DNA from: Streptomyces sp. DH5
GTDB taxonomy: Bacteria > Actinomycetota > Actinomycetes > Streptomycetales > Streptomycetaceae
Assembly: GCF_020873915.1 (NCBI RefSeq)
Contig: NZ_JAHWGP010000005.1
Location: 220,425-284,424 of the forward strand
Reading direction: 5' to 3'
Length of the DNA stretch: 64,000 nt
The notes below the pieces were generated by a model, which saw only the letters and a list, made by a program, of their open reading frames with translations, was not told the origin of the DNA and did no database searches. The translations under genes were made by a program, and so were the position numbers. Within the stretch, counting starts at the first letter, position 1; every line of letters starts with the position of its first letter. Of this stretch, positions 18,546-28,454 are shown piece after piece.

Positions 18546-18587
18546 GACACAGCCGCGGCCGCCATCCCGCAGCGCCCCGCAGGACGC

Positions 18588-19094
18588 TTACGCGTCCTTC
18601 GACTCCTCGGCCGGGGCCTCGGCGGCCTCGTCCTTGGACAGGTCCGCCTTCGTCTCGGCGGGCTCGGCGGCTTCCGCGTCCTTGGCGGAACGCTTCGTCG
18701 CAGCCTCGGCCTCGCCGACCGCGGTCTGCTGAACCGTCAGCGCCTCGACCAGCTCGATGACGGCCATGGGCGCGTTGTCGCCACGGCGGTTACCGATCTT
18801 GGTGATGCGGGTGTAGCCACCGGGACGGTTCTCGTACCGCGGGCCGATCTCGGTGAAGAGCGTGTGGACGATGCTCTTGTCCGTGATGACCTGGAGCACC
18901 TGACGGCGGTTGTGAAGGTCGCCCTTCTTCGCCTTGGTGACCAGACGCTCGGCGTACGGACGCAGCTTGCGCGCCTTCGCCTCGGTGGTGGTGATACGGC
19001 CGTGCTCGAACAGCGCCTTCGCGAGGTTCGCGAGGAGGAGCTTCTCGTGCGCGGCGCTGCCGCCCAGACGGGCACCCTTGGTGGGCCTCGGCAT
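18588..19094 (-). CDS. rplQ: 50S ribosomal protein L17
   Basis: Large-subunit protein near the exit tunnel. The first 120 residues are the L17 core ([18 protein letters not shown], then the ITTTEAKAR region). They are followed by a 45-residue acidic Ala/Glu/Lys-rich extension, usual in actinomycetes. It is last in the operon after rpoA (191-bp gap holding repeat copy 2) and ends at a strong terminator. Confidence 0.98.
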   Translation of the reverse strand: MPRPTKGARLGGSAAHEKLLLANLAKALFEHGRITTTEAKARKLRPYAERLVTKAKKGDLHNRRQVLQVITDKSIVHTLFTEIGPRYENRPGGYTRITKIGNRRGDNAPMAVIELVEALTVQQTAVGEAEAATKRSAKDAEAAEPAETKADLSKDEAAEAPAEESKDA

Positions 19095-19204
19095 GGTGTT
19101 TCTCCTAGGTGTCTGCCCCGGCCGTATCAGGTACCGGAGTCAGTATCCGAGCGAGCGGTTGCCCGTCGGAGATCCGGGCGCCTTCGCAGACGCCCGGAGG
19201 GTCC

Positions 19205-19243
19205 GCGCCCCGAAGGGGCGCGGGGAACTGCGCGACCGGCCAC
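19205..19243. repeat. GC-rich intergenic repeat, copy 2
   Basis: Second copy of the 39-bp element found at 18507-18545, with two differences. It lies inside the operon between the rpoA stop and the rplQ start and keeps the leading hairpin. Confidence 0.8.
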
Positions 19244-19285
19244 AACGTGGCCCGCAGCCGCAGAACCGGCCTCCTCGCGGAGCGC

Positions 19286-20308
19286 TCAGTACTGCTCGGT
19301 CTCCACGAAGCCCGCGTCCGCGTCGTCGTCCGCGCCGAACGCGTCGGCGGCGGCGGTCGGGTCGAACCCGGGGGGCGAGTCCTTCAGCGCCAGGCCCATA
19401 CCGGCCAGCTTCGCCTTGACCTCGTCGATCGACTTCGCACCGAAGTTGCGGATGTCGAGCAGGTCCGCCTCGCTGCGCGCGACGAGTTCACCCACGGAGT
19501 GGATGCCCTCACGCTTGAGGCAGTTGTACGACCGAACGGTGAGCTCCAGCTCCTCGATCGGCAGCGCCAGGTCGGCGGCGAGGGCAGCGTCCGTGGGGGA
19601 CGGGCCCATGTCGATGCCCTCGGCGTCGATGTTCAGCTCGCGGGCGAGACCGAACAGCTCGACCAGGGTCTTGCCGGCCGAGGCCATGGCGTCACGCGGA
19701 CGCATCGCCTGCTTGGTCTCGACGTCGACGATCAGCTTGTCGAAGTCGGTGCGCTGCTCGACACGGGTCGCCTCGACCTTGTAGGTGACCTTGAGAACCG
19801 GCGAGTAGATCGAGTCGACCGGGATGCGCCCGATCTCCTGACCGACCTGCTTGTTCTGCACGGCGGAGACGTAACCGCGGCCACGCTCGACCGTCAGCTC
19901 CATCTCCAGCTTGCCCTTGCCGTTGAGCGTGGCGAGGACGAGGTCGGGGTTGTGCACCTCGACACCGGCCGGCGGCGCGATGTCGGCGGCGGTGACCAGA
20001 CCCGGGCCCTGCTTGCGCAGGTACATCACGACCGGCTCGTCGTGCTCGGAGGAGACGACCAGCTGCTTGATGTTGAGGATCAGGTCGGTGACGTCCTCCT
20101 TGACGCCCGGCACGGTGGTGAACTCGTGCAGGACGCCGTCGATGCGGATGCTGGTGACGGCGGCACCGGGGATCGACGACAGGAGGGTACGGCGCAGGGA
20201 GTTGCCGAGGGTGTAGCCGAAGCCCGGCTCCAGCGGCTCGATCACGAACCGGGAGCGGAATTCGTCGACGACCTCTTCGGTCAACGAGGGACGCTGAGCG
20301 ATCAGCAT
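19286..20308 (-). CDS. rpoA: DNA-directed RNA polymerase alpha subunit
   Basis: Scaffold for RNA polymerase assembly and contact site for activators and UP elements. The 340-residue protein has the N-terminal dimerisation domain (about 1-235, with the [16 protein letters not shown] segment) and the C-terminal domain (about 250-315: [19 protein letters not shown] and [14 protein letters not shown]), then an acidic tail ending FVETEQY. The length is normal. It follows rpsK after 156 bp that contain a hairpin. Confidence 0.98.
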   Translation of the reverse strand: MLIAQRPSLTEEVVDEFRSRFVIEPLEPGFGYTLGNSLRRTLLSSIPGAAVTSIRIDGVLHEFTTVPGVKEDVTDLILNIKQLVVSSEHDEPVVMYLRKQGPGLVTAADIAPPAGVEVHNPDLVLATLNGKGKLEMELTVERGRGYVSAVQNKQVGQEIGRIPVDSIYSPVLKVTYKVEATRVEQRTDFDKLIVDVETKQAMRPRDAMASAGKTLVELFGLARELNIDAEGIDMGPSPTDAALAADLALPIEELELTVRSYNCLKREGIHSVGELVARSEADLLDIRNFGAKSIDEVKAKLAGMGLALKDSPPGFDPTAAADAFGADDDADAGFVETEQY

Positions 20309-20398
20309 GTGTGGATCAGATCCTTCTTTCGTGGACGCCCGCTATTTGACGCCCGACGGAAACCGCACCCGGTGAGAAGTGCGGGTACTGCAAGGGTA

Positions 20399-20432
20399 CG
20401 GGCGGCACGGCCCTTGCGAGCCGTACCGCCCG
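20399..20432 (-). terminator. Hairpin between rpsK and rpoA, possible attenuator
   Basis: The stem pairs 20399-20411 with 20420-20432 around an 8-nt loop, with one C/A mismatch that is a G-U pair in minus-strand RNA. There is no T-run, so partial termination or RNA processing between rpsK and rpoA is more likely than full termination. Confidence 0.5.
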
Positions 20433-20464
20433 GAAACCGGAGCCGAACGAAGCGGCCGGGCGTC

Positions 20465-20869
20465 TCAGACGCGGCGGCGCTTCGGCGGACGGCAGCCGTT
20501 GTGCGGGGTCGGGGTGACGTCCTGGATGGAGCCGACCTCGAGGCCCGTGGCCTGCAGGGAGCGGATCGCGGTCTCACGACCGGAGCCCGGGCCCTTGACG
20601 AACACGTCGACCTTGCGCATGCCGTGCTCCTGGGCGCGGCGGGCAGCCGACTCGGCGGCCATCTGCGCGGCGAACGGCGTGGACTTGCGGGAGCCCTTGA
20701 AGCCGACGTGGCCGGCGGAGGCCCAGGAGATCACGTTGCCCGAGGGGTCCGTGATCGACACGATGGTGTTGTTGAACGTGCTCTTGATGTGCGCGTGGCC
20801 GTGAGCGACGTTCTTCTTTTCCTTGCGGCGCACCTTCTTGGCAGCGCCCTGACGACCCTTGGGGGGCAT
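20465..20869 (-). CDS. rpsK: 30S ribosomal protein S11
   Basis: Small-subunit platform protein of 134 residues. It shows [23 protein letters not shown] and [22 protein letters not shown], followed by the basic [16 protein letters not shown] end. It lies 64 bp after rpsM and before rpoA in the usual alpha-operon order. Confidence 0.98.
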   Translation of the reverse strand: MPPKGRQGAAKKVRRKEKKNVAHGHAHIKSTFNNTIVSITDPSGNVISWASAGHVGFKGSRKSTPFAAQMAAESAARRAQEHGMRKVDVFVKGPGSGRETAIRSLQATGLEVGSIQDVTPTPHNGCRPPKRRRV

Positions 20870-20933
20870 CTATAACTCCTACGGGAGGTGGTCGGTCCTG
20901 CAGCAAGACCGCTGGATGAGCGTCCGCTGAGGA

Positions 20934-21314
20934 CTACTTCTTGCCCGGCTTCTTCTTGCCGGCGATGGCGCGACGCGGGCCCTTGCGGGTACGCGCGTTG
21001 GTGCTGGTGCGCTGACCGCGGACGGGCAGACCGCGACGGTGGCGCAGACCCTGGTAGGTGCCGATCTCGACCTTGCGGCGGATGTCGGCCTGGATCTCGC
21101 GACGGAGGTCACCCTCGGTCTTGATGTTGTTGTCCACGAACTCACGGATCGCGACGAGCTGCTCCTCGGAGAGGTCGCGAACGCGGGTGTTCGGGTCGAC
21201 ACCGGTGGCGGCCAGCGTCTGCTGCGAAAGGGTTCGGCCGATGCCGAACACATAGGTGAGGGCGATCTCCACGCGCTTTTCGCGCGGGATGTCAACACCG
21301 GAAACGCGTGCCAT
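20934..21314 (-). CDS. rpsM: 30S ribosomal protein S13
   Basis: Small-subunit head protein that contacts the A- and P-site tRNAs and bridges to L5. The 126-residue product starts [19 protein letters not shown], carries [16 protein letters not shown], and ends in a lysine-rich tail. It lies 191 bp after rpmJ. Confidence 0.98.
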   Translation of the reverse strand: MARVSGVDIPREKRVEIALTYVFGIGRTLSQQTLAATGVDPNTRVRDLSEEQLVAIREFVDNNIKTEGDLRREIQADIRRKVEIGTYQGLRHRRGLPVRGQRTSTNARTRKGPRRAIAGKKKPGKK

Positions 21315-21505
21315 TCAATGGCTCCAGTTAGTTGTCGGAGGTCTTCCACAGGACCGGATCCCTGCCCGCCGTACGAGGTACGGACCGGGTCCCCGGCCTC
21401 CGAACCGGGGGTGTCGAGCCGTGCGGCTCGGGACCTGCGTATGAACGTGTACTGCTCGCGTCGCGCGAAGTCTGCGGAAAGTCGCAGAGGGTCGATCGGC
21501 TGCGG

Positions 21506-21619
21506 TCAGCCCTGGCGCTGCTTGTGGCGCGGGTTGTCACAGATGATCATGACCCGGCCGTGACGGCGGATCACCCTGCACTTGTCGCAGATCTTCTTGA
21601 CGCTCGGCTTGACCTTCAT
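21506..21619 (-). CDS. rpmJ: 50S ribosomal protein L36 (zinc-ribbon type)
   Basis: A 37-residue protein beginning [19 protein letters not shown]. Two Cys (11, 14), a third Cys (27) and a His near 32 form the zinc site of the C+ form. It lies between infA and rpsM, its standard place. The gene is short, but sequence, context and length are all typical. Confidence 0.95.
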   Translation of the reverse strand: MKVKPSVKKICDKCRVIRRHGRVMIICDNPRHKQRQG

Positions 21620-21678
21620 GGGTGTGAGGTTCTCCGGGTCAGTGCCATCACCCCGGCGCGCCGGGGAGCGGGCAAGAT

Positions 21679-21900
21679 CTACTTGTACCGGTAGACGATC
21701 CGGCCACGCGTCAGGTCGTACGGGGAGAGCTCCACCACGACCCGGTCGTCAGGGAGGATGCGGATGTAGTGCATGCGCATCTTGCCGCTGATGTGTGCCA
21801 GGACCTGGTGGCCGTTCTGGAGCTCGACCTTGAACATGGCGTTCGGAAGAGACTCGACGACAGTGCCCTCGATCTCGATGGCACCTTGCTTCTTGGCCAC
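21679..21900 (-). CDS. infA: Translation initiation factor IF-1
   Basis: Binds the ribosomal A site during initiation. The 73-residue OB-fold protein reads [19 protein letters not shown] at the start and [12 protein letters not shown] at the end. The GTG at 21898-21900 gives the normal family length; an open frame to 21966 adds no conserved sequence. A possible minus-strand -10 (TAGACT, 21992-21997) lies about 95 bp upstream, but I cannot pair it with a good -35. It probably begins the infA-rpmJ-rpsM-rpsK-rpoA-rplQ transcript. Confidence 0.97.
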   Translation of the reverse strand: MAKKQGAIEIEGTVVESLPNAMFKVELQNGHQVLAHISGKMRMHYIRILPDDRVVVELSPYDLTRGRIVYRYK

Positions 21901-22129
21901 GCTTCGCCCTTCGAATCGACTACCTTGATCGACTCCGGCGTGCACCGAACGAGTACATGCAGACATGCGGGTGCACAGGAGCCGACGCGTCAGTCTACGT
22001 CAGCGCACCCGGAAACACGAATCGGGAAATCCTGCCCCACCGAGGAGATCCTTAACCCGGGGGGACCCCGGAGTCCGCGCGGGACACCTCACGGGACGCG
22101 GGCGGCGGGCGCGACGCCGGAGCGCCTCA

Positions 22130-22179
22130 CCGGGCGGCGGGCGGCGGGCGCCGGTCTCCGCCCGGCGGTCGCCGCCCGG
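22130..22179 (-). terminator. GC-rich hairpin downstream of map
   Basis: A 10-bp perfect inverted repeat (22130-22139 with 22170-22179) with a 30-nt GC-rich loop that can fold further. It lies just past the map stop and may end the secY-adk-map transcript. No T-run is present. Confidence 0.4.
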
Positions 22180-22192
22180 GGCCGGGGGTGGG

Positions 22193-23029
22193 TCAGCCCA
22201 GCGGATCCGGTGCCGCGGTGACGCCCAGCTCCGCCAGCTTGGCCTTGCCGCCGTCGGGCGCCGTCAGGACCAGCGGGCCCTGCTCGGTGAGGGCGACGGA
22301 GTGCTCCCAGTGGGAGGACCAGGTGCCGTCGGTGGTGATGACGGTCCAGTCGTCGGAGAGGACCTCCGTCTTCGGGGTGCCCAGGGAGACCATCGGCTCG
22401 ATGGCGAGGCAGAAGCCCGGGACGAGCTTCGGGCCCTTGCCCCGCTTGCGGTCGACGTAGTTCAGCAGGTGCGGGTCCATGTGCATCTCGGTGCCGATGC
22501 CGTGGCCGCCGTAGTCCTCGATGATCCCGTACTTGCCGCCGCCCGGCTTCGGCTGGCGGCGGATGTACGTCTCCACGGCCCGGGAGATGTCCACCAGCCG
22601 GTTGCCCTGCTTCATGGCCGCGATGCCGGCCCACATCGACTCCTCGGTCACCCGGGACAGCTCGACCAGCTCCGGCGAGTGCCCGGACCCGACGAACGCC
22701 GTGTAGGCGGCGTCGCCGTGCCAGCCGTCGATGATGGCGCCGCAGTCGATGGAGATGACGTCCCCGTCCTTGAGGACGACGTCGTCCGAGGGGATGCCGT
22801 GCACGACGACCTCGTTCACCGAGGTGCAGATGGTGGCGGGGAAGCCGCCGTAGCCGAGGAAGTTCGGCTTGGCACCGTGTTCGGCGAGGACCTTGCGCGC
22901 GACCTGGTCCAGATCCTTGGTCGTGGCCCCGGGCACGGCCGCCTCACGGGTGGCCGCGTGGATGGCCGCGACGACCAGCCCCGCCTCACGCATCTTGGCG
23001 ATCTGCTCAGGGCTCTTGATCTGCACCAT
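22193..23029 (-). CDS. map: Type I methionine aminopeptidase
   Basis: Removes the initiator methionine from new proteins. The 278-residue protein keeps the metal ligands and active-site segments: NEVVVHGIPSD, DCGAIIDGWHGDAAYTAFVG, GHGIGTEMHMDPH, AIEPMVSLG and WEHSVALTE. ATG 23029 gives the usual length. It lies 148 bp after adk, with a hairpin between, in the secY-adk-map cluster where its substrates are being made and exported. Confidence 0.97.
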   Translation of the reverse strand: MVQIKSPEQIAKMREAGLVVAAIHAATREAAVPGATTKDLDQVARKVLAEHGAKPNFLGYGGFPATICTSVNEVVVHGIPSDDVVLKDGDVISIDCGAIIDGWHGDAAYTAFVGSGHSPELVELSRVTEESMWAGIAAMKQGNRLVDISRAVETYIRRQPKPGGGKYGIIEDYGGHGIGTEMHMDPHLLNYVDRKRGKGPKLVPGFCLAIEPMVSLGTPKTEVLSDDWTVITTDGTWSSHWEHSVALTEQGPLVLTAPDGGKAKLAELGVTAAPDPLG

Positions 23030-23129
23030 GGGGACGAGGGCCTTTCGTGGATCAGGTAGGCGAACACTTCCAACGATACGGGCGCCCGAACCCCCTCGGT
23101 CCCGCGGGCGGCCACCCCCGGCCATGCGA

Positions 23130-23160
23130 CAGCCGCGGCCCCGTACGGGGACCGCGGCTG
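23130..23160 (-). terminator. Hairpin between adk and map
   Basis: Arms 23130-23142 and 23147-23160 pair with a gtac loop and one bulged base at 23151. It begins 17 bp past the adk stop. Without a T-run it may only reduce expression of map. Confidence 0.5.
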
Positions 23161-23177
23161 TGACGGACGGGAACGGA

Positions 23178-23831
23178 CTACTCGGCGCTCTTCAGCGCCT
23201 CCAGCGCCCGCCCGGTGACCTCGTCCACCGGACCCATCGCCGAGATCGTCACGACCAGGCCCTGCGCCCGGTAGTAGCCGATGATCGGCTCGGTCTGCGT
23301 GTGGTAGACCTCCAGCCGCGTCCGCACCGTCGACTCCGAGTCGTCGTCGCGCTGGTACAGCTCGCCGCCGCAGGTGTCACAGACACCTTCCTGCTTCGGC
23401 GGGCTGTACGTCACGTGGAACACGTGCGCCGAGTCCTTGCGGCACACCCGCCGCCCGGCGATCCGCTTGACGACCTCGTCCTCGGGGGCCTCGAGATCGA
23501 GCACCGCGTCCAGCTTGATGCCCTCGGTCTGCAGCAGCTCGTCCAGCGCCTCGGCCTGCGACACGTTGCGCGGGAAGCCGTCCAGCAGGAAGCCGCCGTC
23601 GGCGTCGGGCTGCTCCATGCGGTCCTTGGCCATGGCGATGGTGACCTCGTCGGGGACGAGGTTGCCGGCGTCCATGTAGGACTTCGCGAGCTTGCCCAGC
23701 TCCGTCTGCCGGCTGATGTTGGCGCGGAACAGGTCACCCGTGGAGATGTGCGGGATGCGCAGTTTCTCGGCAAGGCGGGTGGCCTGCGTACCCTTTCCGG
23801 CACCCGGCGGCCCGACGAGGACGATTCGCAT
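23178..23831 (-). CDS. adk: Adenylate kinase
   Basis: Balances ATP, ADP and AMP. The 217-residue protein begins MRIVLVGPPGAGKGTQA (P-loop) and has DGFPRNVSQAEALDELL and a long LID domain with RRVC and CDTC cysteines, likely a zinc-binding LID as in many Gram-positive enzymes. Its ATG shares one base with the secY stop (TGATG), so the two are translationally coupled. Confidence 0.98.
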   Translation of the reverse strand: MRIVLVGPPGAGKGTQATRLAEKLRIPHISTGDLFRANISRQTELGKLAKSYMDAGNLVPDEVTIAMAKDRMEQPDADGGFLLDGFPRNVSQAEALDELLQTEGIKLDAVLDLEAPEDEVVKRIAGRRVCRKDSAHVFHVTYSPPKQEGVCDTCGGELYQRDDDSESTVRTRLEVYHTQTEPIIGYYRAQGLVVTISAMGPVDEVTGRALEALKSAE

Positions 23832-25144
23832 CAGCGGAGGAACCCTTCGTAATTGCGCTGCTGGAGCTGGCTCTCGATCTGCTTCACGGTCTCGAGACCG
23901 ACACCCACGATGATCAGGATGCTGGTCCCGCCGAACGGGAAGTTCTGGTTTGCCCCGAAACCAGCCAACGCCATTGTCGGCACGAGAGAGATCAGGCCCA
24001 GATACAGCGAACCCGGCCAGGTGATCCGGTTGAGTACGTAGCTGAGGTACTCAGCGGTCGGTCGGCCAGCCCGGATGCCCGGGATGAAGCCACCATACTT
24101 CTTCATGTTGTCGGCGACTTCTTCGGGGTTGAAGGTGATCGCCACGTAGAAGAAGGCGAAGAAGACGATCAACAGGAAGTACAGGATGATGTGGAACGTC
24201 GCGCCGGTGTCCGCGAGGTTCTTCGTGATCCAGGCCGCCCAGCCCGCGTTGGAGTTCGAGAACTGCACGATCAGCGCGGGAATGTAGAGCAGCGACGAGG
24301 CGAAGATGACGGGAATGACACCCGCCTGGTTCACCTTCAGCGGGATGTAGGTGGACGTGCCGCCGTAGGAACGGCGGCCGATCATGCGCTTGGCGTACTG
24401 CACCGGGATCCGGCGCTGGGCCTGCTCGACGAAGACGACCAGGGCGACCATGACGAAGCCGACGACCATGACGGTGCCGAACTCGATCCAGCCGTCCGCC
24501 AGGCTGCCCTGCTCCTTGATGGCCCACAGGGCGGAGGGGAAGGTCGCGGCGATCGAGATGAACATCAGGATCGACATGCCGTTGCCGATGCCGCGGTCGG
24601 TGATGAGCTCACCGAGCCACATCACGGCGGCCGTACCGGCGGTCATGGTGATGACCATGGTCACGGTCACGAAGATCGACTGGTCGGGGACGATCTGCCC
24701 GGCGACGGGGCAGCCCGGGAAGAGGGAGCCGCTGCGGGCGGTGGCCACCAGGCCGGTGCCCTGGAGAATGGCCAGCGCGACCGTCAGATAACGGGTGTAC
24801 TGCGTGATCTTCGCCGTGCCGGCCTGGCCCTCCTTCTTCAGGGCTTCCAGACGCGGGATCACGACGGTCAGCAGCTGCAGGATGATGCTCGCCGTGATGT
24901 ACGGCATGATGCCCAGCGCGAAGATCGTGATCTGGAGCAGCGCGCCGCCGCTGAACATGTTGACCAGACCCAGCAGGCCCTGGCCGGCCTCAGCGTTGTC
25001 GATACAGGCCTGGACGTTGCGGTAGTCGACACCCGGGATCGGGACGTTCGTACCGATGCGGTACACGACGATGATGCCGAGCGTGAAGAGCAGCTTCTTG
25101 CGCAGGTCGGGCGTCTTGAACGCCCGGGCGAACGCGGTGAGCAC
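23831..25144 (-). CDS. secY: Preprotein translocase subunit SecY
   Basis: Central channel of the Sec export machinery. The 437-residue protein has ten membrane helices, the N-terminal FKTPDLRKKLLFTL segment, GTNVPIPG, GGALLQITIFALGIMPYITASI (plug region and helix 2) and the conserved cytoplasmic loops. GTG 25144 has GGAGG just upstream; an open frame to 25267 was rejected. In many bacteria secY is co-transcribed with rplO. Here a strong terminator and a possible promoter separate them. Confidence 0.97.
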   Translation of the reverse strand: MLTAFARAFKTPDLRKKLLFTLGIIVVYRIGTNVPIPGVDYRNVQACIDNAEAGQGLLGLVNMFSGGALLQITIFALGIMPYITASIILQLLTVVIPRLEALKKEGQAGTAKITQYTRYLTVALAILQGTGLVATARSGSLFPGCPVAGQIVPDQSIFVTVTMVITMTAGTAAVMWLGELITDRGIGNGMSILMFISIAATFPSALWAIKEQGSLADGWIEFGTVMVVGFVMVALVVFVEQAQRRIPVQYAKRMIGRRSYGGTSTYIPLKVNQAGVIPVIFASSLLYIPALIVQFSNSNAGWAAWITKNLADTGATFHIILYFLLIVFFAFFYVAITFNPEEVADNMKKYGGFIPGIRAGRPTAEYLSYVLNRITWPGSLYLGLISLVPTMALAGFGANQNFPFGGTSILIIVGVGLETVKQIESQLQQRNYEGFLR

Positions 25145-25199
25145 GGTGCCTCCTGCGACCCCCCGCGCAACTGCGTCAAGGGTGACGGTCTTGAGATTC

Positions 25200-25227
25200 C
25201 GACTAAGGACGATTACGTAACGGTCAA
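25200..25227 (-). promoter_or_regulatory. Putative promoter of secY-adk-map
   Basis: On the minus strand there is TTGACC (25222-25227), a 16-nt spacer and TAGTCG (25200-25205), about 55 bp upstream of the secY start. The -35 is good; the -10 is only fair. Confidence 0.45.
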
Positions 25228-25318
25228 CTGCCGCGGTGAGTGCCCCGTATGGGGCCCTCGAGGTCAATGGGCAGCGCAGGCCACCTTACCGGCGACACCG
25301 CCACCCTAGGAACGACCA

Positions 25319-25352
25319 ACCGGGGATACCCCATTTGTGGGGTATCCCCGGT
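25319..25352 (-). terminator. Strong hairpin terminator after rplO
   Basis: A 15-bp perfect stem (25319-25333 with 25338-25352) closed by a tttg loop, 37 bp past the rplO stop. It should end the spc transcript before secY. Confidence 0.88.
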
Positions 25353-25388
25353 CGGGATCGCTCTACGTCATCGAGACACCTGACGAAG

Positions 25389-25844
25389 TCAGACGAGCTC
25401 GGTGACGGTACCGCCGGCGGCGGTGATCTTCTCCTTGGCGGAGCCGGAGACGGCGTCGACCGTCACCTGCAGCGCCACGGAGATCTCGCCCTGGCCCAGG
25501 ACCTTGACGAGGCTGTTCTTGCGCACGGCGCCCTTGGCGACCAGGTCCTCGACCGTGACCTCTCCGCCCTCGGGGTAGAGGGAGGCGAGCTTGTCCAGGT
25601 TGACGACCTGGAACTCGGTCTTGAACGGGTTCTTGAAGCCCTTGAGCTTCGGGAGACGCATGTGGAGGGGCATCTGGCCACCCTCGAAGCGCTCCGGAAC
25701 CTGGTAACGGGCCTTGGTGCCCTTGGTACCACGACCGGCCGTCTTACCCTTCGACGCCTCACCACGACCGACACGGGTCTTCGCGGTCTTGGCGCCGGGG
25801 GCGGGACGGAGGTTGTGGATCTTGAGCGGGTTGTTCTCCGCCAT
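25389..25844 (-). CDS. rplO: 50S ribosomal protein L15
   Basis: A 151-residue large-subunit assembly protein. The Gly-rich basic N-terminal part ([19 protein letters not shown]) is typical, as is the [13 protein letters not shown] segment. It follows rpmD by 2 bp and is the last gene of the spc group here. Confidence 0.98.
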   Translation of the reverse strand: MAENNPLKIHNLRPAPGAKTAKTRVGRGEASKGKTAGRGTKGTKARYQVPERFEGGQMPLHMRLPKLKGFKNPFKTEFQVVNLDKLASLYPEGGEVTVEDLVAKGAVRKNSLVKVLGQGEISVALQVTVDAVSGSAKEKITAAGGTVTELV

Positions 25845-25846
25845 GA

Positions 25847-26029
25847 TCAGTCGACCTCCTCGACCGTCACGAGGTGGCGGACGGTGTGCACCATTCCGCG
25901 GAACTCGGGGCGGTCCTCCTTGACGACCTGCGTGTTGATGCCCTTGAGACCAAGGGAGCGCAGGGTGTCGCGGTGGTTCTGCTTGCTGCCGATGTAGGAC
26001 TTGACCTGCGTGATCTTGAGCTGCGCCAT
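25847..26029 (-). CDS. rpmD: 50S ribosomal protein L30
   Basis: A 60-residue protein with the L30 pattern [20 protein letters not shown] and [10 protein letters not shown]. It is packed 3 bp behind rpsE and 2 bp ahead of rplO. Confidence 0.97.
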   Translation of the reverse strand: MAQLKITQVKSYIGSKQNHRDTLRSLGLKGINTQVVKEDRPEFRGMVHTVRHLVTVEEVD

Positions 26030-26032
26030 GAC

Positions 26033-26638
26033 CTACGCACCCGCCCCGGCACGCGCACGGAGAAGAGCCGCGGGAGCGACGTCCTCGAGGGGCAGACCAC
26101 GGCGGGCCGCGATCTCCTCGGGACGCTGCAGACCCTTGAGGGCCGCCACGGTCGCGTGCACGATGTTGATCTGGTTGTCGGAGCCGAGCGACTTCGACAG
26201 CACGTCGTGGATACCGGCGCACTCGAGCACGGCGCGCACCGGACCACCGGCGATCACACCGGTACCGGGCGACGCGGGCTTGAGCAGCACGACGCCGGCA
26301 GCCTTCTCACCCTGGATGGGGTGCGGGATGGTGCCCTGGATGCGGGGGACCTTGAAGAAGTGCTTCTTGGCCTCCTCAACGCCCTTGGCGATGGCGGCCG
26401 GCACCTCCTTGGCCTTGCCGTATCCGACACCCACGGTGCCGTCACCGTCGCCCACCACGACCAGCGCGGTGAAGCTGAAGCGACGACCACCCTTCACAAC
26501 CTTGGCGACACGGTTGATCGCGACGACGCGCTCAACGTATGCGGTCTTCTCGGCGGCAGCTGCGCCGCCGTCACGGCCCTTCCGGTCCCGCCGCTCGCCG
26601 CCACCGGCACCGCCACCGCGGCGCTGGGGTCCAGCCAT
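26033..26638 (-). CDS. rpsE: 30S ribosomal protein S5
   Basis: A 201-residue small-subunit fidelity protein. It has a Gly/Arg-rich N-terminal extension of about 30 residues, then [27 protein letters not shown] and the C-terminal ARRGL segment. It lies 41 bp after rplR. Confidence 0.98.
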   Translation of the reverse strand: MAGPQRRGGGAGGGERRDRKGRDGGAAAAEKTAYVERVVAINRVAKVVKGGRRFSFTALVVVGDGDGTVGVGYGKAKEVPAAIAKGVEEAKKHFFKVPRIQGTIPHPIQGEKAAGVVLLKPASPGTGVIAGGPVRAVLECAGIHDVLSKSLGSDNQINIVHATVAALKGLQRPEEIAARRGLPLEDVAPAALLRARAGAGA

Positions 26639-26679
26639 TGGAATTACCTCTCTCTGTTTCCGCTAGCTACGGAACCGAC

Positions 26680-27063
26680 TCAGAACTTGAGTCCGGCTTC
26701 GCGGGCGGCGTCCGCCAGGGCGGCGATGCGCCCCGCGTACCTGTTGCCACCGCGGTCGAACACGACAGCCTCGACACCGGCGGCCTTGGCGCGCTCCGCG
26801 ACCAGGGCACCGACCTGCTGGGCCTGCGAGGACTTGTCGGCCTCGCCACCGCGGATCGACGCGTCCAGCGTGGACGCCGAAGCCAGCGTGTGACCCTTCA
26901 GGTCGTCGATCACCTGCGCCACGATGTGGCGGTTGGAACGAGTCACGACCAGGCGAGGACGCTCGGCAGTACCAGAGACGTTCTTGCGGATCCGGATGTG
27001 ACGACGCTTGATAGCAGCACGCTTGTAGGCGTCGCCCTTGAGGATCTTCTGCCCGTATGCCAT
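26680..27063 (-). CDS. rplR: 50S ribosomal protein L18
   Basis: A 127-residue 5S rRNA-binding protein with [39 protein letters not shown] and AREAGLKF at its end. It sits 3 bp after rplF. Confidence 0.98.
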   Translation of the reverse strand: MAYGQKILKGDAYKRAAIKRRHIRIRKNVSGTAERPRLVVTRSNRHIVAQVIDDLKGHTLASASTLDASIRGGEADKSSQAQQVGALVAERAKAAGVEAVVFDRGGNRYAGRIAALADAAREAGLKF

Positions 27064-27066
27064 GGC

Positions 27067-27606
27067 TTACTTACCCGCCTTTCCGACCTTGCGGCGGATG
27101 ACTTCGCCCTCGTACTTGACGCCCTTGGCCTTGTACGGGTCGGGCTTGCGCAGCTTGCGGATGTTCGCCGCAACCTCGCCGACCTTCTGCTTGTCGATGC
27201 CCTCGACCGAGAAGCGGGTGGGGGCCTCCACCTTGAAGGTGATGCCCTCGGGCGCCTCGATCGTGATCGGGTGGCTGTAGCCCAGGGAGAACTCCAGGTT
27301 GGAACCCTTGGCGACAACGCGGTAACCGACACCGCTGATCTCGAGCTTCTTCACGTAACCCTGGGTCACGCCGGTGATCATGTTCGCCACCAGCGTGCGG
27401 GACAGGCCGTGCAGGGCCTTGTTCTGACGCTCGTCGTTGGGGCGGGTGACGTTCAGGACGCCGTCCTCACCCTTGGCGATCTCGATCGGCGACACGACGG
27501 TGTGGTTCAGCGTGCCCTTGGGGCCCTTCACCGTGACCGTCTGGCCGTCGATGGTGACGTCCACGCCGGCGGGAACCGCGATGGGGAGCTTGCCGATGCG
27601 CGACAT
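27067..27606 (-). CDS. rplF: 50S ribosomal protein L6
   Basis: A 179-residue protein with the duplicated L6 fold: [15 protein letters not shown] at the start and the conserved [18 protein letters not shown] near the end. It follows rpsH by 24 bp. Confidence 0.98.
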   Translation of the reverse strand: MSRIGKLPIAVPAGVDVTIDGQTVTVKGPKGTLNHTVVSPIEIAKGEDGVLNVTRPNDERQNKALHGLSRTLVANMITGVTQGYVKKLEISGVGYRVVAKGSNLEFSLGYSHPITIEAPEGITFKVEAPTRFSVEGIDKQKVGEVAANIRKLRKPDPYKAKGVKYEGEVIRRKVGKAGK

Positions 27607-27630
27607 AGCTGTTTCCTCCGTTCCCTTCTG

Positions 27631-28029
27631 CTACCAGACGTAGGCGAGGACTTCCCCACCCACGCCCTTCTTGCCGGCCTGCTTGTCGGTGAGGAGCCCG
27701 TGCGACGTGGAGATGATCGCCACGCCGAGGCCACCGAGCACCTTCGGCAGGTTGGTGGACTTCGCGTACACCCGGAGACCGGGCTTGGAGATCCGCTTGA
27801 TGCCCGCGATGGAGCGCTCACGGTTGGGACCGAACTTCAGGTCCAGGACGAGGTTCTTGCCGACCTCGGCGTCCTCGACCTTCCAGCCCGTGATGAAGCC
27901 CTCCTGCTGGAGGATCTCCGCGATGTGCGACTTGATCTTCGAGTGCGGCATCGCCACGGTGTCGTGGTACGCCGAGTTCGCGTTCCGCAGACGCGTAAGC
28001 ATGTCTGCGATCGGATCAGTCATGGTCAT
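27631..28029 (-). CDS. rpsH: 30S ribosomal protein S8
   Basis: A 132-residue 16S rRNA-binding protein starting [18 protein letters not shown], with the C-terminal [13 protein letters not shown] motif. ATG 28029 is chosen over a longer frame because the family begins here. In E. coli S8 represses the spc operon, but I see no copied S8 site that I can defend. A 234-bp gap with no recognised gene separates it from rpsN. Confidence 0.97.
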   Translation of the reverse strand: MTMTDPIADMLTRLRNANSAYHDTVAMPHSKIKSHIAEILQQEGFITGWKVEDAEVGKNLVLDLKFGPNRERSIAGIKRISKPGLRVYAKSTNLPKVLGGLGVAIISTSHGLLTDKQAGKKGVGGEVLAYVW

Positions 28030-28263
28030 GAATTGGCCTTCGGCCTCTCTCGCCGGGGTTTCCTGGTGCGCCATCCCTCTCCCCGATCCGAGACGGGACG
28101 GGTGCGGCGCGGTGGACCTACGGCGTAGTAAGCAAATATGAGCGGGCGTAGCCCGCGTATGGGCACGGCAGGCGCCCAACCCCACAAGCCTAAGCCATGC
28201 GGGGTGGGCCTCCCGCCGTTCCCACTGCTTACCGAGAGCCCTGGGAGCCGGGGATTACCCGGA

Positions 28264-28449
28264 CTACCAGGAGCTCTTGGTCACGCCCGGCAGCTCGCCA
28301 CGGTGAGCCATCTCACGAAGGCACACGCGGCACAGGCCGAACTTGCGGTACACGGAGTGCGGACGACCGCAGCGCTGGCAGCGGGTGTAGCCGCGCACTC
28401 CGAACTTGGGCTTGCGAGCAGCCTTCGCGATGAGAGCCTTCTTCGCCAT
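28264..28449 (-). CDS. rpsN: 30S ribosomal protein S14, type Z (zinc-binding)
   Basis: A 61-residue S14 beginning [19 protein letters not shown], with the zinc pairs CQRC and CRVC. This is the short C+ form; longer cysteine-free paralogues exist in some streptomycetes and none is in this window. It lies 5 bp after rplE. An in-frame extension to 28710 overlaps rplE and is not real. Confidence 0.96.
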   Translation of the reverse strand: MAKKALIAKAARKPKFGVRGYTRCQRCGRPHSVYRKFGLCRVCLREMAHRGELPGVTKSSW

Positions 28450-28454
28450 CTCGC

